From the NCBI RefSeq assembly GCF_019222765.1, contig NZ_CP078145.1, positions 3,286,001-3,350,000 of the forward strand: 64,000 nucleotides of DNA, written 5' to 3'. Below the pieces are notes generated by a model. That model was not told where the DNA came from. It was given only the letters and a program-made list of their open reading frames with translations, and did not search any database. Positions within the stretch are counted from its first letter, which is position 1. Every line of letters starts with the position of its first letter. Below, one piece after another: positions 1 to 8,893 of this stretch. This DNA is from Nocardia iowensis. GTDB taxonomy: Bacteria; Actinomycetota; Actinomycetes; Mycobacteriales; Mycobacteriaceae. A program made the position numbers and the translations under genes.

Positions 1-1911
1 CGGCAGATGCAGGGCACCGTCTTCTGGTACCTGACCAATGACCAGTGGCGCTACGATCCGTTCACCGCCCAGACCTTCGCCTCGCCGTTGGGGGACGGCC
101 GGTTCGCCGGCCGCACCGCCGCCGACAATATCGCGCTGGCGAGCAGGCTCGGCTGGATGCCCAGCTACCCGACATTCGACCGCAATCCATTGGATTTGGC
201 GGACGAGGCCGAGCGGGCGGGCAAGTCGGCACCGGAGCACATCGTGGACGAGTTGAAGTCCGGCGACCTGCGATTCGCCTGTGAAGATCCGGACGCGCCG
301 GAGAACTTCCCGCGCTGCCTGACGGTGTGGCGCGCGAACCTGCTCGGCTCCTCGGGCAAGGGCAACGAGTATTTCCACAAGCACCTGCTCGGCGCGGACT
401 CCAATGTGCAGACCACCGATGTCACCGGAGTCCGGCCGCAGGAGCTGGTCTGGCGCGAGCAGGCGCCGACCGGAAAACTGGATCTGCTGCTGTCCCTGGA
501 TTTCCGGATGACCAGCACCACGCTGTTCTCCGATATCGTGCTGCCCGCCGCCACCTGGTACGAGAAGCACGATCTGTCCTCCACCGACATGCATCCGTTC
601 GTGCACGCCTTCTCCCCGGCGATCTCACCGCCGTGGGAGGCCAAGACCGACTTCGATGCCTTCCATCGGATCGCGCGCGGCTTCTCCTGGATGGCGGAAA
701 AGCATCTCGGTGTCCGTAAAGACATTGTCGCGGTGCCGTTGCAACACGATTCACCGGATGCCATGGCGCAGGCGGGCGGTCGGGTGCTGGACTGGAAAGC
801 CGGTGAATGCGAACCGATTCCGGGGCAGACGATGCCCAAACTGGTACTGGTGGAACGGGATTACCCGAAGATCGCGGAGAAGATGGCAGCCCTCGGGCCG
901 CTGATCGATACCCTCGGACTGACCACCAAGGGCGTCACGACGTATCCCGACGAGGAAGTGAAGTACCTCGCGGGCGTCAACGGCACCGTCGTTTCCGGTG
1001 TGGCCCAGGGTCGTCCGTCACTGGCCAAGGACACCCACGCCGCGGAGACGATCCTCGCGCTGTCCGGCACCACCAACGGCAGGCTGGCGGTACAGGGCTT
1101 CGAGGCGCTGGAGCGGCGTACCGGCACCGAGCTGGCCGACCTGGCCGCCGAACACGAAGGCAAACGAATCACCTTCGCCGACACCCAGGCTCGCCCGGTG
1201 CCGGTGATCACCTCGCCGGAGTGGTCCGGCAGTGAGACCGGCGGGCGACGGTACTCACCGTTCACCATCAACACCGAACGGTTGAAGCCGTGGCACACCC
1301 TCACCGGCCGCCAGCACTTCTACCTGGACCACGACTGGATGCTCGAACTCGGTGAGCAGCTGCCGATTTTCCGTCCGCCGCTGGACATGACCGCGCTGTT
1401 CAGTGAACCCGGAGTCGGCGCCGTGACCGAAAAGGGCGTGACCGTCCGCTACCTGACGCCGCACTCGAAGTGGTCGATTCACTCGGCGTACCAAGACAAC
1501 CTGCACATGCTCACCTTGTCTCGCGGCGGGCAGTCGATCTGGATGTCGGAAAAGGATGCGGCGAAAATCGGTGTCGCCGATAACGATTGGATCGAGGCGG
1601 TCAACCGCAACGGTGTCGTCGTCGCGCGGGCCATCGTGTCGCACCGGATGCCCGAGGGCACCGTGTTCATGTATCACGCGCAGGACCGGGCGGTGGACGT
1701 GCCACGCATCGAGGACCGGCCCGAGGTCAACGACGCGCGCGGCAAACGCGGCGGCATCCACAATGCGCTGACCCGAATCATGATCAAACCCTCGCACCTC
1801 ATCGGCGGCTACGCGCAACAGTCCTTCGCGCTGAACTACCACGGCCCCACCGGAAACCAGCGCGACGAAGTCACCACGATTCGGCGGCGCTCGCAGGAAG
1901 TGGAGTACTGA
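1..1911 (+). CDS. narG: Respiratory nitrate reductase alpha subunit (NarG), 3' part
   Basis: This is the C-terminal 636 residues of the molybdenum (bis-MGD) catalytic subunit of membrane-bound nitrate reductase, which reduces nitrate to nitrite with quinol-derived electrons. The reading frame is open from base 1, so the gene begins outside the window; full NarG is about 1,200 residues, so roughly half is present. Visible segments fit the molybdopterin oxidoreductase fold: the DIVLPAATWYEKHD region (near base 535-570) and the C-terminal dinucleotide-binding part with LTGRQHFYLDH and HSKWSIHS. The stop lies one base before narH, and narH, narJ and narI follow in the canonical order. The identification rests on both sequence and order. 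Confidence 0.97.
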   Translation, partial: RQMQGTVFWYLTNDQWRYDPFTAQTFASPLGDGRFAGRTAADNIALASRLGWMPSYPTFDRNPLDLADEAERAGKSAPEHIVDELKSGDLRFACEDPDAPENFPRCLTVWRANLLGSSGKGNEYFHKHLLGADSNVQTTDVTGVRPQELVWREQAPTGKLDLLLSLDFRMTSTTLFSDIVLPAATWYEKHDLSSTDMHPFVHAFSPAISPPWEAKTDFDAFHRIARGFSWMAEKHLGVRKDIVAVPLQHDSPDAMAQAGGRVLDWKAGECEPIPGQTMPKLVLVERDYPKIAEKMAALGPLIDTLGLTTKGVTTYPDEEVKYLAGVNGTVVSGVAQGRPSLAKDTHAAETILALSGTTNGRLAVQGFEALERRTGTELADLAAEHEGKRITFADTQARPVPVITSPEWSGSETGGRRYSPFTINTERLKPWHTLTGRQHFYLDHDWMLELGEQLPIFRPPLDMTALFSEPGVGAVTEKGVTVRYLTPHSKWSIHSAYQDNLHMLTLSRGGQSIWMSEKDAAKIGVADNDWIEAVNRNGVVVARAIVSHRMPEGTVFMYHAQDRAVDVPRIEDRPEVNDARGKRGGIHNALTRIMIKPSHLIGGYAQQSFALNYHGPTGNQRDEVTTIRRRSQEVEY

Positions 1912-1912
1912 C

Positions 1913-3646
1913 ATGCGCGTCATGGCCCAGCTCGCCATGGTGATGAACCTGGACAAGTGCATCGGCTGTCACACCTGCAGCGTCACCTGCAAGCAAGCGT
2001 GGACCAACCGCGGCGGCACCGAGTACATGTGGTTCAACAACGTGGAAACCCGTCCCGGCCAAGGGTATCCGCGCCAGTATCAGGACCAGGAGAAGTGGAA
2101 GGGCGGGTGGCAGCTCAACCGCAGGGGCAAACTGACCCTGAAATCCGGTTCCCGGCTCAAGCGCCTGCTCAACATCTTCGCCAACCCGGACCTGCCGACG
2201 GTGTCGGACTACTACGAACCGTGGAGCTACGACTACGACAACCTGCTGTCCTCGCCCGCGATGGACACCACCCCGGTCGCCCGCCCGAAATCGCTGATCA
2301 CCGGCGAGAATACGAAGATCACCTGGGGCGCCAACTGGGACGACGATCTCGGCTCCGGTCCGGAACAGGTCGGCAAGGACCCTCTGCTGTCGCGGCTGTC
2401 CGAACAGGTGAAGCTCGAGTTCGAGCAGACGTTCATGTTCTATCTGCCGCGGATCTGCGAGCACTGCCTGAACCCCTCGTGTGCGGCATCGTGCCCGTCC
2501 GGCGCGATCTACAAGCGCGCCGAGGACGGCATCGTGCTCGTCGACCAGGACAAGTGCCGCGGCTGGCGGCAGTGCGTCACCGGCTGCCCGTACAAGAAGA
2601 TCTACTTCAACCACAAGACGGGCAAGGCGGAGAAGTGCACGTTCTGCTACCCGCGAGTGGAAGTCGGCATCCCCACCGTCTGTTCGGAGACGTGCGTCGG
2701 ACGGCTGCGCTACATCGGCGTGATGCTCTACGACGCCGACAAGGTCCTCGAAGCGGCGTCGGTGACCGACGACAAGGACCTGTACCCTGCGCAGTTGGGC
2801 GTCTTCCTCAACCCGCACGACCCGCGCGTAGTCGCCGAGGCCGAACGGGCCGGTATTTCGCCGGAATGGATTCAGGCAGCACAGGATTCGCCGATCTACA
2901 AACTGATCGTCGACTACCAGATCGCGCTGCCGTTGCATCCGGAGTACCGCACGATGCCGATGGTCTGGTACGTGCCGCCGCTGTCGCCGGTGGTGGATGT
3001 GCTGTCGGAGACCGGACACGATGGCGAGGACGCCAGGAATTTGTTCGGCGCGATCGATGCACTCCGGATCCCGGTGGAATACCTTGCCGAGTTGTTCACC
3101 GCCGGGGACGTCGGGCCCGTGCGTGCCGCGTTGCAGCGGTTGGCCGGGATGCGAGCGTTCATGCGGTCGGTGAACCTGGGGGAGGAGCCCGATCCGGCGA
3201 TCGCTGCCTCGGTGCGGCTGGAGCCCGAAGAGATCGAATCGCTGTACCGTCTGCTGGCGATCGCGAAATACGAACACCGGTACGTGATTCCGTCCGGTGC
3301 GGGTTCCGAAGCGCACCAGTTGGACGCCCTGGCCACCGGCTGCAGCCTGGACAATGACGGGGGGCCGGGCATGACGGCGTTCGACACGATGGTGGAGAAG
3401 TTCCATCTGACCGACACCAACGGTGCTGCCCCGGCGGAGAAGTCGAACCGCGTCAACCTGCTCAACTGGGACGGCAAGAGCACCAACGGATTACTGCCAT
3501 CGGCGGCCGACAGCACGGTCGGGAACGGCACCAACGGCGCGCCGGTTAACGGGACCAACGGCGCGGGCAACAACGGGGGACGAGCCACCGCCGGTAACGG
3601 TGTCGCCCCCGACAGCACGCCGACCCCCACCGGAGCGCCCCAATGA
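1913..3646 (+). CDS. narH: Respiratory nitrate reductase beta subunit (NarH)
   Basis: Iron-sulfur subunit that passes electrons from NarI haem to NarG. Four cysteine clusters are visible: CIGCHTCSVTC near residue 16, CEHCLNPSCAASCP near 182, CRGWRQCVTGCP near 215 and CTFCYPRVEVG...CSETC near 240. The tryptophan replacing a cysteine in CRGWRQC is the family mark of the 3Fe-4S site. At 577 residues it is longer than usual; the excess is a C-terminal tail of about 55 residues rich in Asn, Gly and Thr (NGTNGA appears twice). ATG 1913 follows the narG stop by one base; an in-frame ATG at 1922 is the alternative start. Confidence 0.96.
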   Translation: MRVMAQLAMVMNLDKCIGCHTCSVTCKQAWTNRGGTEYMWFNNVETRPGQGYPRQYQDQEKWKGGWQLNRRGKLTLKSGSRLKRLLNIFANPDLPTVSDYYEPWSYDYDNLLSSPAMDTTPVARPKSLITGENTKITWGANWDDDLGSGPEQVGKDPLLSRLSEQVKLEFEQTFMFYLPRICEHCLNPSCAASCPSGAIYKRAEDGIVLVDQDKCRGWRQCVTGCPYKKIYFNHKTGKAEKCTFCYPRVEVGIPTVCSETCVGRLRYIGVMLYDADKVLEAASVTDDKDLYPAQLGVFLNPHDPRVVAEAERAGISPEWIQAAQDSPIYKLIVDYQIALPLHPEYRTMPMVWYVPPLSPVVDVLSETGHDGEDARNLFGAIDALRIPVEYLAELFTAGDVGPVRAALQRLAGMRAFMRSVNLGEEPDPAIAASVRLEPEEIESLYRLLAIAKYEHRYVIPSGAGSEAHQLDALATGCSLDNDGGPGMTAFDTMVEKFHLTDTNGAAPAEKSNRVNLLNWDGKSTNGLLPSAADSTVGNGTNGAPVNGTNGAGNNGGRATAGNGVAPDSTPTPTGAPQ

Positions 3647-3716
3647 TCCGCAACGCACCATCCGGCCGCTCGGTACGCGCGAACGGTTTTCCGCAGGCGT
3701 CGAGCGGTGAGTCGTC

Positions 3717-4397
3717 ATGGCTCTGCTGAAGGTACGGCGCAGGCCCGAACCCGCGGTGCCGATCGCCGAGCGGGACCGGCGCTTGGTGTGGCGCATGGCC
3801 GCCTTGCTGCTCGACTACCCACACCCGGAAACCCTCGCGATGGTGGACGAAATGGCGGCCGCCGCAGCGGAATTGCCGGACTCCGTGCGAAACGAGCTGG
3901 TGGAATTCCTGGCCCACCTGCGGGCCACCGCGCCGCTGGACCTGGCGCGGCAATACGTCGAAACCTTCGACCTGCGTCGGCGTTCGAGCATGCACCTGAC
4001 CTTCTACGCCTACGGCGACACGCGCAAGCGGGGAATGGCGTTGCTCCGGTTCAAACACGCCTACCGGCATGCGGGCGTCGAACTGGGTGATGAGGAACTG
4101 CCAGATCACCTGCCTGTGCTGCTGGAGTTCGCCGCGACGGTCGACCCGATCGGCGGTGAACGGCTACTCGGCGAACACCTCCCGGTTATCGAGCTACTCC
4201 GGCTTTCGCTGTCCGACAACGGTTCTCCCTACGCCGCTGTGCTGGCGGCCGTTGTCGCCACGCTGCCGCCGCTGACCACGGCGGACCGGCGGCGCATCGC
4301 CGAGCTGGCCGCACAGGGGCCGCCGGAGGAAGAAGTCGGCCTCGAACCGTTCGCCATGGATCCCACGATGTTCGCGCAAGGAGAAGGCCGCCGATGA
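3717..4397 (+). CDS. narJ: Nitrate reductase assembly chaperone (NarJ)
   Basis: A 226-residue member of the NarJ/TorD chaperone family, which holds apo-NarGH in the cytoplasm while the molybdenum cofactor is inserted. The protein is mostly helical and contains the family-typical segments LLLDYPHPE (near residue 30), YVETFDLRRRSSMHLTFYAYGDTRKRG (positions roughly 80-106) and LPDHLPVLLEFAA. It starts 70 bases after narH and its stop overlaps the narI start as ATGA, so the last two genes are translationally coupled. The ribosome binding site before ATG 3717 is weak. Confidence 0.94.
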   Translation: MALLKVRRRPEPAVPIAERDRRLVWRMAALLLDYPHPETLAMVDEMAAAAAELPDSVRNELVEFLAHLRATAPLDLARQYVETFDLRRRSSMHLTFYAYGDTRKRGMALLRFKHAYRHAGVELGDEELPDHLPVLLEFAATVDPIGGERLLGEHLPVIELLRLSLSDNGSPYAAVLAAVVATLPPLTTADRRRIAELAAQGPPEEEVGLEPFAMDPTMFAQGEGRR

Positions 4398-5134
4398 CCA
4401 GCACACTGTGGTTGACCCTGCCGTACGTGGCGTTCACCTCGTTCGTCCTTGGGCACCTCTGGCGCTACCGGAACGACCAATTCGGTTGGACCACACGCTC
4501 TTCCCAGATTTACGAAAGCCGCCTGCTGCGCCTTGGCAGCCCGCTGTTCCACTTCGGCATGCTCGGGGTCATCGGCGGTCACGTGATGGGCATCCTGATC
4601 CCCGAATCGTGGACCGCCGCCGTCGGCATCTCGGAGCACACCTATCACCTGGTCGCGGTCTCCGCGGGTTCCGTGGCAGGGGCTGCCGTGCTGGTCGGCG
4701 TCGCTATCCTGCTCTATCGCCGAATCACCGTGCCCGCGGTGCGCAAGGCGACGAGTGCGAGCGACAAATTGATGTACGTGTTGCTGGCGGCGGCGTTGAT
4801 CACCGGCCTGCTCAACACCTGGGGCAGCAACCTCTTGTGGGGCACCTACAACTATCGCGAAACCGTTTCGCCTTGGTTCCGAAGCCTTTTCACCTTGAAT
4901 CCGGAACCCGGCCTGATGGTCGGCACACCGTGGACCTTCCAGGCGCACGGCTTGGTCGTGCTCATCCTGATCGGGATCTGGCCCTACACCCGCCTGGTCC
5001 ACATGTTCAGCGCCCCCATCGGTTACCTCACGCGGCCGTACGTCGTGTATCGCCGCAAGGAATCCAACGCCCCCGACACCCGCCGTTACGCGCGTGCCTG
5101 GGAAGCTCCTGTCACGCCAGAACACTGGCGCTGA
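4394..5134 (+). CDS. narI: Respiratory nitrate reductase gamma subunit (NarI)
   Basis: Membrane cytochrome b subunit of 246 residues that oxidises quinol and anchors NarGH. About five hydrophobic helices are visible, starting with LWLTLPYVAFTSFVLGHLWRY. Candidate haem-ligand histidines occur in HFGMLGVIGGHVMG and HTYHLVAVSAGS near the second and third helices and in FQAHGLVVLI near the last helices. ATG 4394 overlaps the narJ stop by four bases. It closes the narGHJI operon; no clean terminator was found directly downstream. Confidence 0.95.
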   Translation: MTSTLWLTLPYVAFTSFVLGHLWRYRNDQFGWTTRSSQIYESRLLRLGSPLFHFGMLGVIGGHVMGILIPESWTAAVGISEHTYHLVAVSAGSVAGAAVLVGVAILLYRRITVPAVRKATSASDKLMYVLLAAALITGLLNTWGSNLLWGTYNYRETVSPWFRSLFTLNPEPGLMVGTPWTFQAHGLVVLILIGIWPYTRLVHMFSAPIGYLTRPYVVYRRKESNAPDTRRYARAWEAPVTPEHWR

Positions 5135-5213
5135 TCCGCCACCCTCGCGGCCCCCGCCGTTTCCGGTAGGCGATCTGATCGGTGCGGTCGGAAATGACAG
5201 GGGCGGTCCCGAC

Positions 5214-5612
5214 CTATCCGTCCAGCAGGCCCTGATCCTGCAGGTGCGTGAAGATCAGCTGATCAACCGGCGGCACTGAATCGCGATCGGACCCCGTCAA
5301 CCAGACGATCTCGGCAATCTCACTTGCCGGTGCCAGACTTCCTTCGAAATCCGCTGTGTAGCAGGTCATCCGCACAACAACGCCGTCAGGGTGACCGTGC
5401 GCTTGCGCCTCGAAGGTGCCGATATGCCGCGCGGTCGTCGGATCGATCCGAACGGTCAACTCCTCCAACACTTCCCGCGCCAACGTCGCGGTATCGCTCT
5501 CACCGAGTTCTCGCTTACCACCCGGCAAGTAGTAGACGTCCTTGCCACGCGATCGGGTGCTCAGCACCTTTCCGTCGACCACATGTATCCATGCGACTTT
5601 GTCGATGACCAC
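5214..5612 (-). CDS. Nudix hydrolase
   Basis: A 132-residue single-domain Nudix protein. The Nudix box is complete (G-x5-E-x7-R-E-x2-E-E, from GKRELGE to REVLEE, about residues 33-52) and would bind the divalent metal and pyrophosphate of a nucleoside-diphosphate-X substrate. The substrate cannot be told from sequence. The GTG start at 5612 is preceded by GGGAGA at a good distance. It is convergent with the nar operon and separate from narK, with a terminator-like hairpin lying between it and narK. Confidence 0.9.
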   Translation of the reverse strand: MVIDKVAWIHVVDGKVLSTRSRGKDVYYLPGGKRELGESDTATLAREVLEELTVRIDPTTARHIGTFEAQAHGHPDGVVVRMTCYTADFEGSLAPASEIAEIVWLTGSDRDSVPPVDQLIFTHLQDQGLLDG

Positions 5613-5745
5613 ACAGTTCTCCCGACTGCCTTCGAATTCCGGACTGGTCGAACGATAGTCATATGGCCGAAGGGCCGGTCAGCAGACGGCGCAGGTAGGT
5701 CGACGACTCCTGGTGGCATCGCCGCGGTACGGGCGATGAACGCGA

Positions 5746-5782
5746 TACTGCCCGACGGCGAATAGCGTGCCGTCGGGCAGTA
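5746..5782 (-). terminator. Hairpin terminator after narK
   Basis: A perfect 14-base stem (5746-5759 with 5769-5782) encloses a 9-base loop. It lies just downstream of the narK stop codon on the minus strand. There is no long U tract, which is usual for actinobacterial terminators. It also separates narK from the Nudix gene. Confidence 0.75.
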
Positions 5783-5803
5783 GTTGCGGGATCGGTTCAG
5801 GCG

Positions 5804-7261
5804 TCAGGCCCGAGCGCGGGCGTTGTCCTCGACGCTCGCCGCCACTTCGGCTTCCAGGACGAATGCCTCCGCCTCGACCACCACGTCGGCGTCCGGACGC
5901 GAACTCGGCCGCCGCAGGAAGACCGCCCAGACAACGAGGGCGCACGCCACATAGAAGACCATGAAAACCCAGAACGCGGTGGTCGCCGAGTTGGTCGAGG
6001 CGTACGAGGAACGCAACACCAGGTTGATGCCGACACCGCCGAGCGCACCGATCGCGCCGACGAAACCGATCAGCGCACCGGACGTATTACGCGCCCAGGC
6101 GGCCTGCTCATGACGGGGGCGGGCCAGACTCTTGGACTTGGCCTCGAACACCGACGGGATGATCTTGGTGACCGAGCCGTTGCCGATACCGGACAGGATG
6201 AACAATGTGATGAACCCGCCGATCAGCGTGGCCATGGCCGCGCCGCTCGGCACGCCGCCATTGCGATCACCCAGGGTGCTCGCCGCCGCGACAACCACGG
6301 CGGCGACCATCATCGCGCCGAAGACATACATGGTGACCTTGCTGCCGCCGATCCGGTCGGCCCATTTACCGCCGTAGGGGCGGGCCAGCGAACCGAGCAG
6401 CGGTCCGATGAACGCGATCTGCGCGGCATGTAGCGCGGCCTGCGCGGCACTGTCACCGCCTGCTTTGAAGCTGATCTGCAGCACCTGCCCAAAGGCGAAG
6501 CTGTAGCCGATGAACGAACCGAACGTGCCGATGTACAGGAACGCGATCGCCCACGACTGCGGCACCTTCAGCGCCGCGACCATGTCGGACAGGTCGGCCT
6601 TCTGGTTGCGCAGGTTGTCCATGTACAAGGCGGCGCCGAGGGCGGCAAGACCAACCAGAACCAGATAGACCGCGCAGATCAGCGAGGCGTAGTCGTTGCC
6701 GAGGGTGGCGATGATCAGCAGGCCGAGCAGCTGGATGGCCGGTACGCCGATGTTTCCGCCGCCCGCGTTGAGCCCGAGCGCCCAGCCCTTGAGGCGCTGC
6801 GGGTAGAAGGCGTTGATATTGGTCATCGACGAGGCGAAGTTGCCACCACCGAAGCCCGCGAAGGCGGCTACCACCAGGAACGTCGTGTACGAAGTGCCGG
6901 GCTGATTGATGAAATACAGCGTGAGCAGCGTCGGGATCAGCAACAGGACCGCGCTGAAGATGGTCCAGTTGCGGCCGCCGAACTTGGCGGTGGCCACGGT
7001 GTACGGAATTCGCAGGATCGCACCGACCAGGGTCGGCACGGCGACGAGGAAGAACTTGCCCGCCGGATCGATGCCATAGGTTTCGGTCGGCATGAACAGC
7101 ACCATTACCGACCAGATCGACCACACCGAGAAACCGACATGCTCGGCGAAAACCGACCAGATCAGGTTCCGCTTGGCGACGTCCTTACCACCGGCTTCCC
7201 AGGCCGTGACATCCTCGGCATCCCAGTTCTCGATGTCACGGTTACGCGTCAGCATGCTCAA
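5804..7261 (-). CDS. narK: Nitrate/nitrite transporter (NarK, MFS)
   Basis: A 485-residue major facilitator transporter with about 12 membrane helices. The nitrate/nitrite porter signatures are visible: GFGGGNFASSMTNINAFYPQRLKGWALGLNAGGGN spans the first nitrate signature (near residues 133-167) and the second half carries the counterpart with RPYGGKWADRIGG. It likely imports nitrate and/or exports nitrite for the neighbouring NarGHI. The TTG at 7261 sits six bases after GGGAGG; an ATG two codons in (7255) is the alternative start. The N-terminal extension (IENWDAEDVTAWEAGGK) is typical of actinobacterial NarK. Confidence 0.95.
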   Translation of the reverse strand: MSMLTRNRDIENWDAEDVTAWEAGGKDVAKRNLIWSVFAEHVGFSVWSIWSVMVLFMPTETYGIDPAGKFFLVAVPTLVGAILRIPYTVATAKFGGRNWTIFSAVLLLIPTLLTLYFINQPGTSYTTFLVVAAFAGFGGGNFASSMTNINAFYPQRLKGWALGLNAGGGNIGVPAIQLLGLLIIATLGNDYASLICAVYLVLVGLAALGAALYMDNLRNQKADLSDMVAALKVPQSWAIAFLYIGTFGSFIGYSFAFGQVLQISFKAGGDSAAQAALHAAQIAFIGPLLGSLARPYGGKWADRIGGSKVTMYVFGAMMVAAVVVAAASTLGDRNGGVPSGAAMATLIGGFITLFILSGIGNGSVTKIIPSVFEAKSKSLARPRHEQAAWARNTSGALIGFVGAIGALGGVGINLVLRSSYASTNSATTAFWVFMVFYVACALVVWAVFLRRPSSRPDADVVVEAEAFVLEAEVAASVEDNARARA

Positions 7262-7590
7262 CTCAGGCCTCCCACAATCGGTTGTCTTCGACGGTAGGGA
7301 GCGGGTATTGCCGACATGATGCGCGAAATGACCGGGAGATCAACGGTTGCTCACGAGTACGAATTGCGCCGCGTGAATCCGCCGCTAAGTTTCCGGCATG
7401 TGACGCACCGGTTTCCGCGCGTCACAAACCCCCGATCTCGAAAAGTATCGACCGGTGCGGGATTCATAGAGTATGACCCGCCAGAGTTCCTGGGCCGAAG
7501 GCCCGAGGTCCCACCTCATGCAGTCAGCACGACAGTCCTGCGGCACTGCGCGCGTCCGCGGCGGGATTCCTCGGACCGGCGGCCGCGCTG
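7262..7590. other. narK upstream region, no gene seen
   Basis: This 329-base stretch lies upstream of narK. Short open frames here show no coding character. Its one clear feature is the inverted repeat at 7398-7425, listed separately. The small gene at 7591 ends into it. Confidence 0.6.
7398..7425. promoter_or_regulatory. Inverted repeat upstream of narK
   Basis: A perfect 8-base inverted repeat, TGTGACGC (7398-7405) and GCGTCACA (7418-7425), is separated by 12 bases. It lies about 135 bases upstream of the narK start. The arms end in TGTGA/TCACA like CRP/FNR half-sites, but the spacing is longer than the standard six bases. An operator role is inferred. Confidence 0.45.
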
Positions 7591-7773
7591 CTAACCTCCG
7601 GAATTCCGTTCCCGCACGCCGCGATCGCCCGTGATCTCGTCATCGTCGGCGGGCGGTTCCGGATCGCGCCATTCCTCGGCCCGGCTGGATCGGTTGCCGC
7701 GCAAGGTGCCTTGGAGTTCGTGCGCGAGTTCGTCGTCGCGTTTGGGTCCGTGCTTGCTGTTTCCTCGTTCCAT
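7591..7773 (-). CDS. Small conserved actinobacterial protein (60 aa)
   Basis: A very polar 60-residue protein with no membrane segment, starting MERGNSKHGPKRDDEL and containing LQGTLRGN and AEEWRDPEP. I recognise this as a small hypothetical protein widespread in actinobacteria, with no assigned function. ATG 7773 is preceded by GAGGAG at five to six bases; the upstream in-frame GTG (7776) is less likely. It stands alone upstream of the narK control region. Confidence 0.75.
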   Translation of the reverse strand: MERGNSKHGPKRDDELAHELQGTLRGNRSSRAEEWRDPEPPADDDEITGDRGVRERNSGG

Positions 7774-7793
7774 CACTGCTCCTCGGATTCGTC

Positions 7794-8891
7794 CTATCGG
7801 TGCCGAAGCAGCGCTCCCACGCCTTCCGGAATCGCACCCGCCTCGTCGACCGGTGTGATCGCGGCCCCGCAGTTGAGGGCGGCGACGGGTAGCGCTTCGT
7901 CGGCCCGGCAGATGCTCGCGGCCCGGGTATCGCCTGCGGCCACCTGTACTTCGTCGACCGGATGGATCGGCGCGGGCTCGGTTTGGACCAGACGATCCCC
8001 GAGCGCGGCCTCGTTGATCAGCAGTTGGTCCACATTCGCCTCGGCCAGCGCGGCCGTCGTCGCGGCCAACCCGGCGACCGCCAGCCCCTCGGGCCGGCCG
8101 CTCTCGGTGGCGAACTTCTCCAGTACGCTGTGTTGTTCCTGCTCGGCCTGCTCGCTGACGATCGCGTACACCTGCTCGTCGAATTCGGTCTGATCCGCGC
8201 CCGCGGCCCTGGCACCGGCCTCGACCTGGACGACCTCGGCGCCGTGCGCGGGCAGCGCGTCGGCTAGCGCCGCACGGGAGGTGACTTCACCGCCGATGAT
8301 GATGACGCGTGCACGCACCTGCTCGGCGAGTCTGGTGACCTCGCGCGCCACCTCGTCGATATTGCGGCGAATCTTCTCGTCGACCCGATGTTGGATCGAC
8401 CAGGCCGACCAGCCGCCGCCATGACGGATCTTGTGCAGCGGGTGGCCTTCACCCTGCACGGTTTCACCGACGACCGCGTTGGAAGAATCGACCGCGTAGA
8501 TATCTGAGCCCCGCCGATCGACCAGCGCCACCACATGCGCGACCTGTCGGGCCGCCTGCTCCAGCAATGGCAGCACGTAGGGCAGCCGGGCGACACGCAC
8601 GATATCGCGCGGCGGCACTTCCGGCAGCACCTCATCGGCGAGCAACGTCTCGCGGTCGGCGATGAGGACGCGGCCGCATCGGCCCGGCACCGGCGGGGTC
8701 GCGAGCAGCGCGTCCTCGAGCAGGCCGACCGTAGTGCGATCCGCACCGGCCGTGGACAACTGCTCCTTGATGGCGCGCCACCGTAATTCGTGCTGGTGCG
8801 CGGCGTCCTCGGTGTTGTGCGAGGCGTCGATGTACAGCGAAGCGAACGGACCGTCCCGTTCGACGATATCGCGAATTTTCGTACTGTTCAT
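7794..8891 (-). CDS. Rv2629-like protein (bacterial eRF1-like family)
   Basis: A 365-residue homologue of M. tuberculosis Rv2629, recognised from the start (RDIVERDGPFASLYID), the middle (GHPLHKIRHGGGWSAWSIQHRVDEKIRRN) and the end (ADEALPVAALNCGAA...GVGALLRHR). The family carries domains related to eukaryotic release factor eRF1 and has been linked to ribosome or peptidyl-tRNA processes, but the function here is inferred only. ATG 8891 has a strong GAAGGGG site that overlaps the end of the upstream DUF3140 gene, whose stop lies two bases before this start. The two genes should be co-transcribed. Confidence 0.85.
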   Translation of the reverse strand: MNSTKIRDIVERDGPFASLYIDASHNTEDAAHQHELRWRAIKEQLSTAGADRTTVGLLEDALLATPPVPGRCGRVLIADRETLLADEVLPEVPPRDIVRVARLPYVLPLLEQAARQVAHVVALVDRRGSDIYAVDSSNAVVGETVQGEGHPLHKIRHGGGWSAWSIQHRVDEKIRRNIDEVAREVTRLAEQVRARVIIIGGEVTSRAALADALPAHGAEVVQVEAGARAAGADQTEFDEQVYAIVSEQAEQEQHSVLEKFATESGRPEGLAVAGLAATTAALAEANVDQLLINEAALGDRLVQTEPAPIHPVDEVQVAAGDTRAASICRADEALPVAALNCGAAITPVDEAGAIPEGVGALLRHR

Positions 8892-8893
8892 GG

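Noticed and set aside
1871-3406. 511-codon minus-strand frame opposite narH
   Set aside because: Shadow frame; the NarH cysteine clusters fix the plus strand as coding.
7316-7594. 92-codon plus-strand frame in the narK upstream region
   Set aside because: Composition is not protein-like, no similarity is visible, and it covers the inverted repeat expected to be regulatory.
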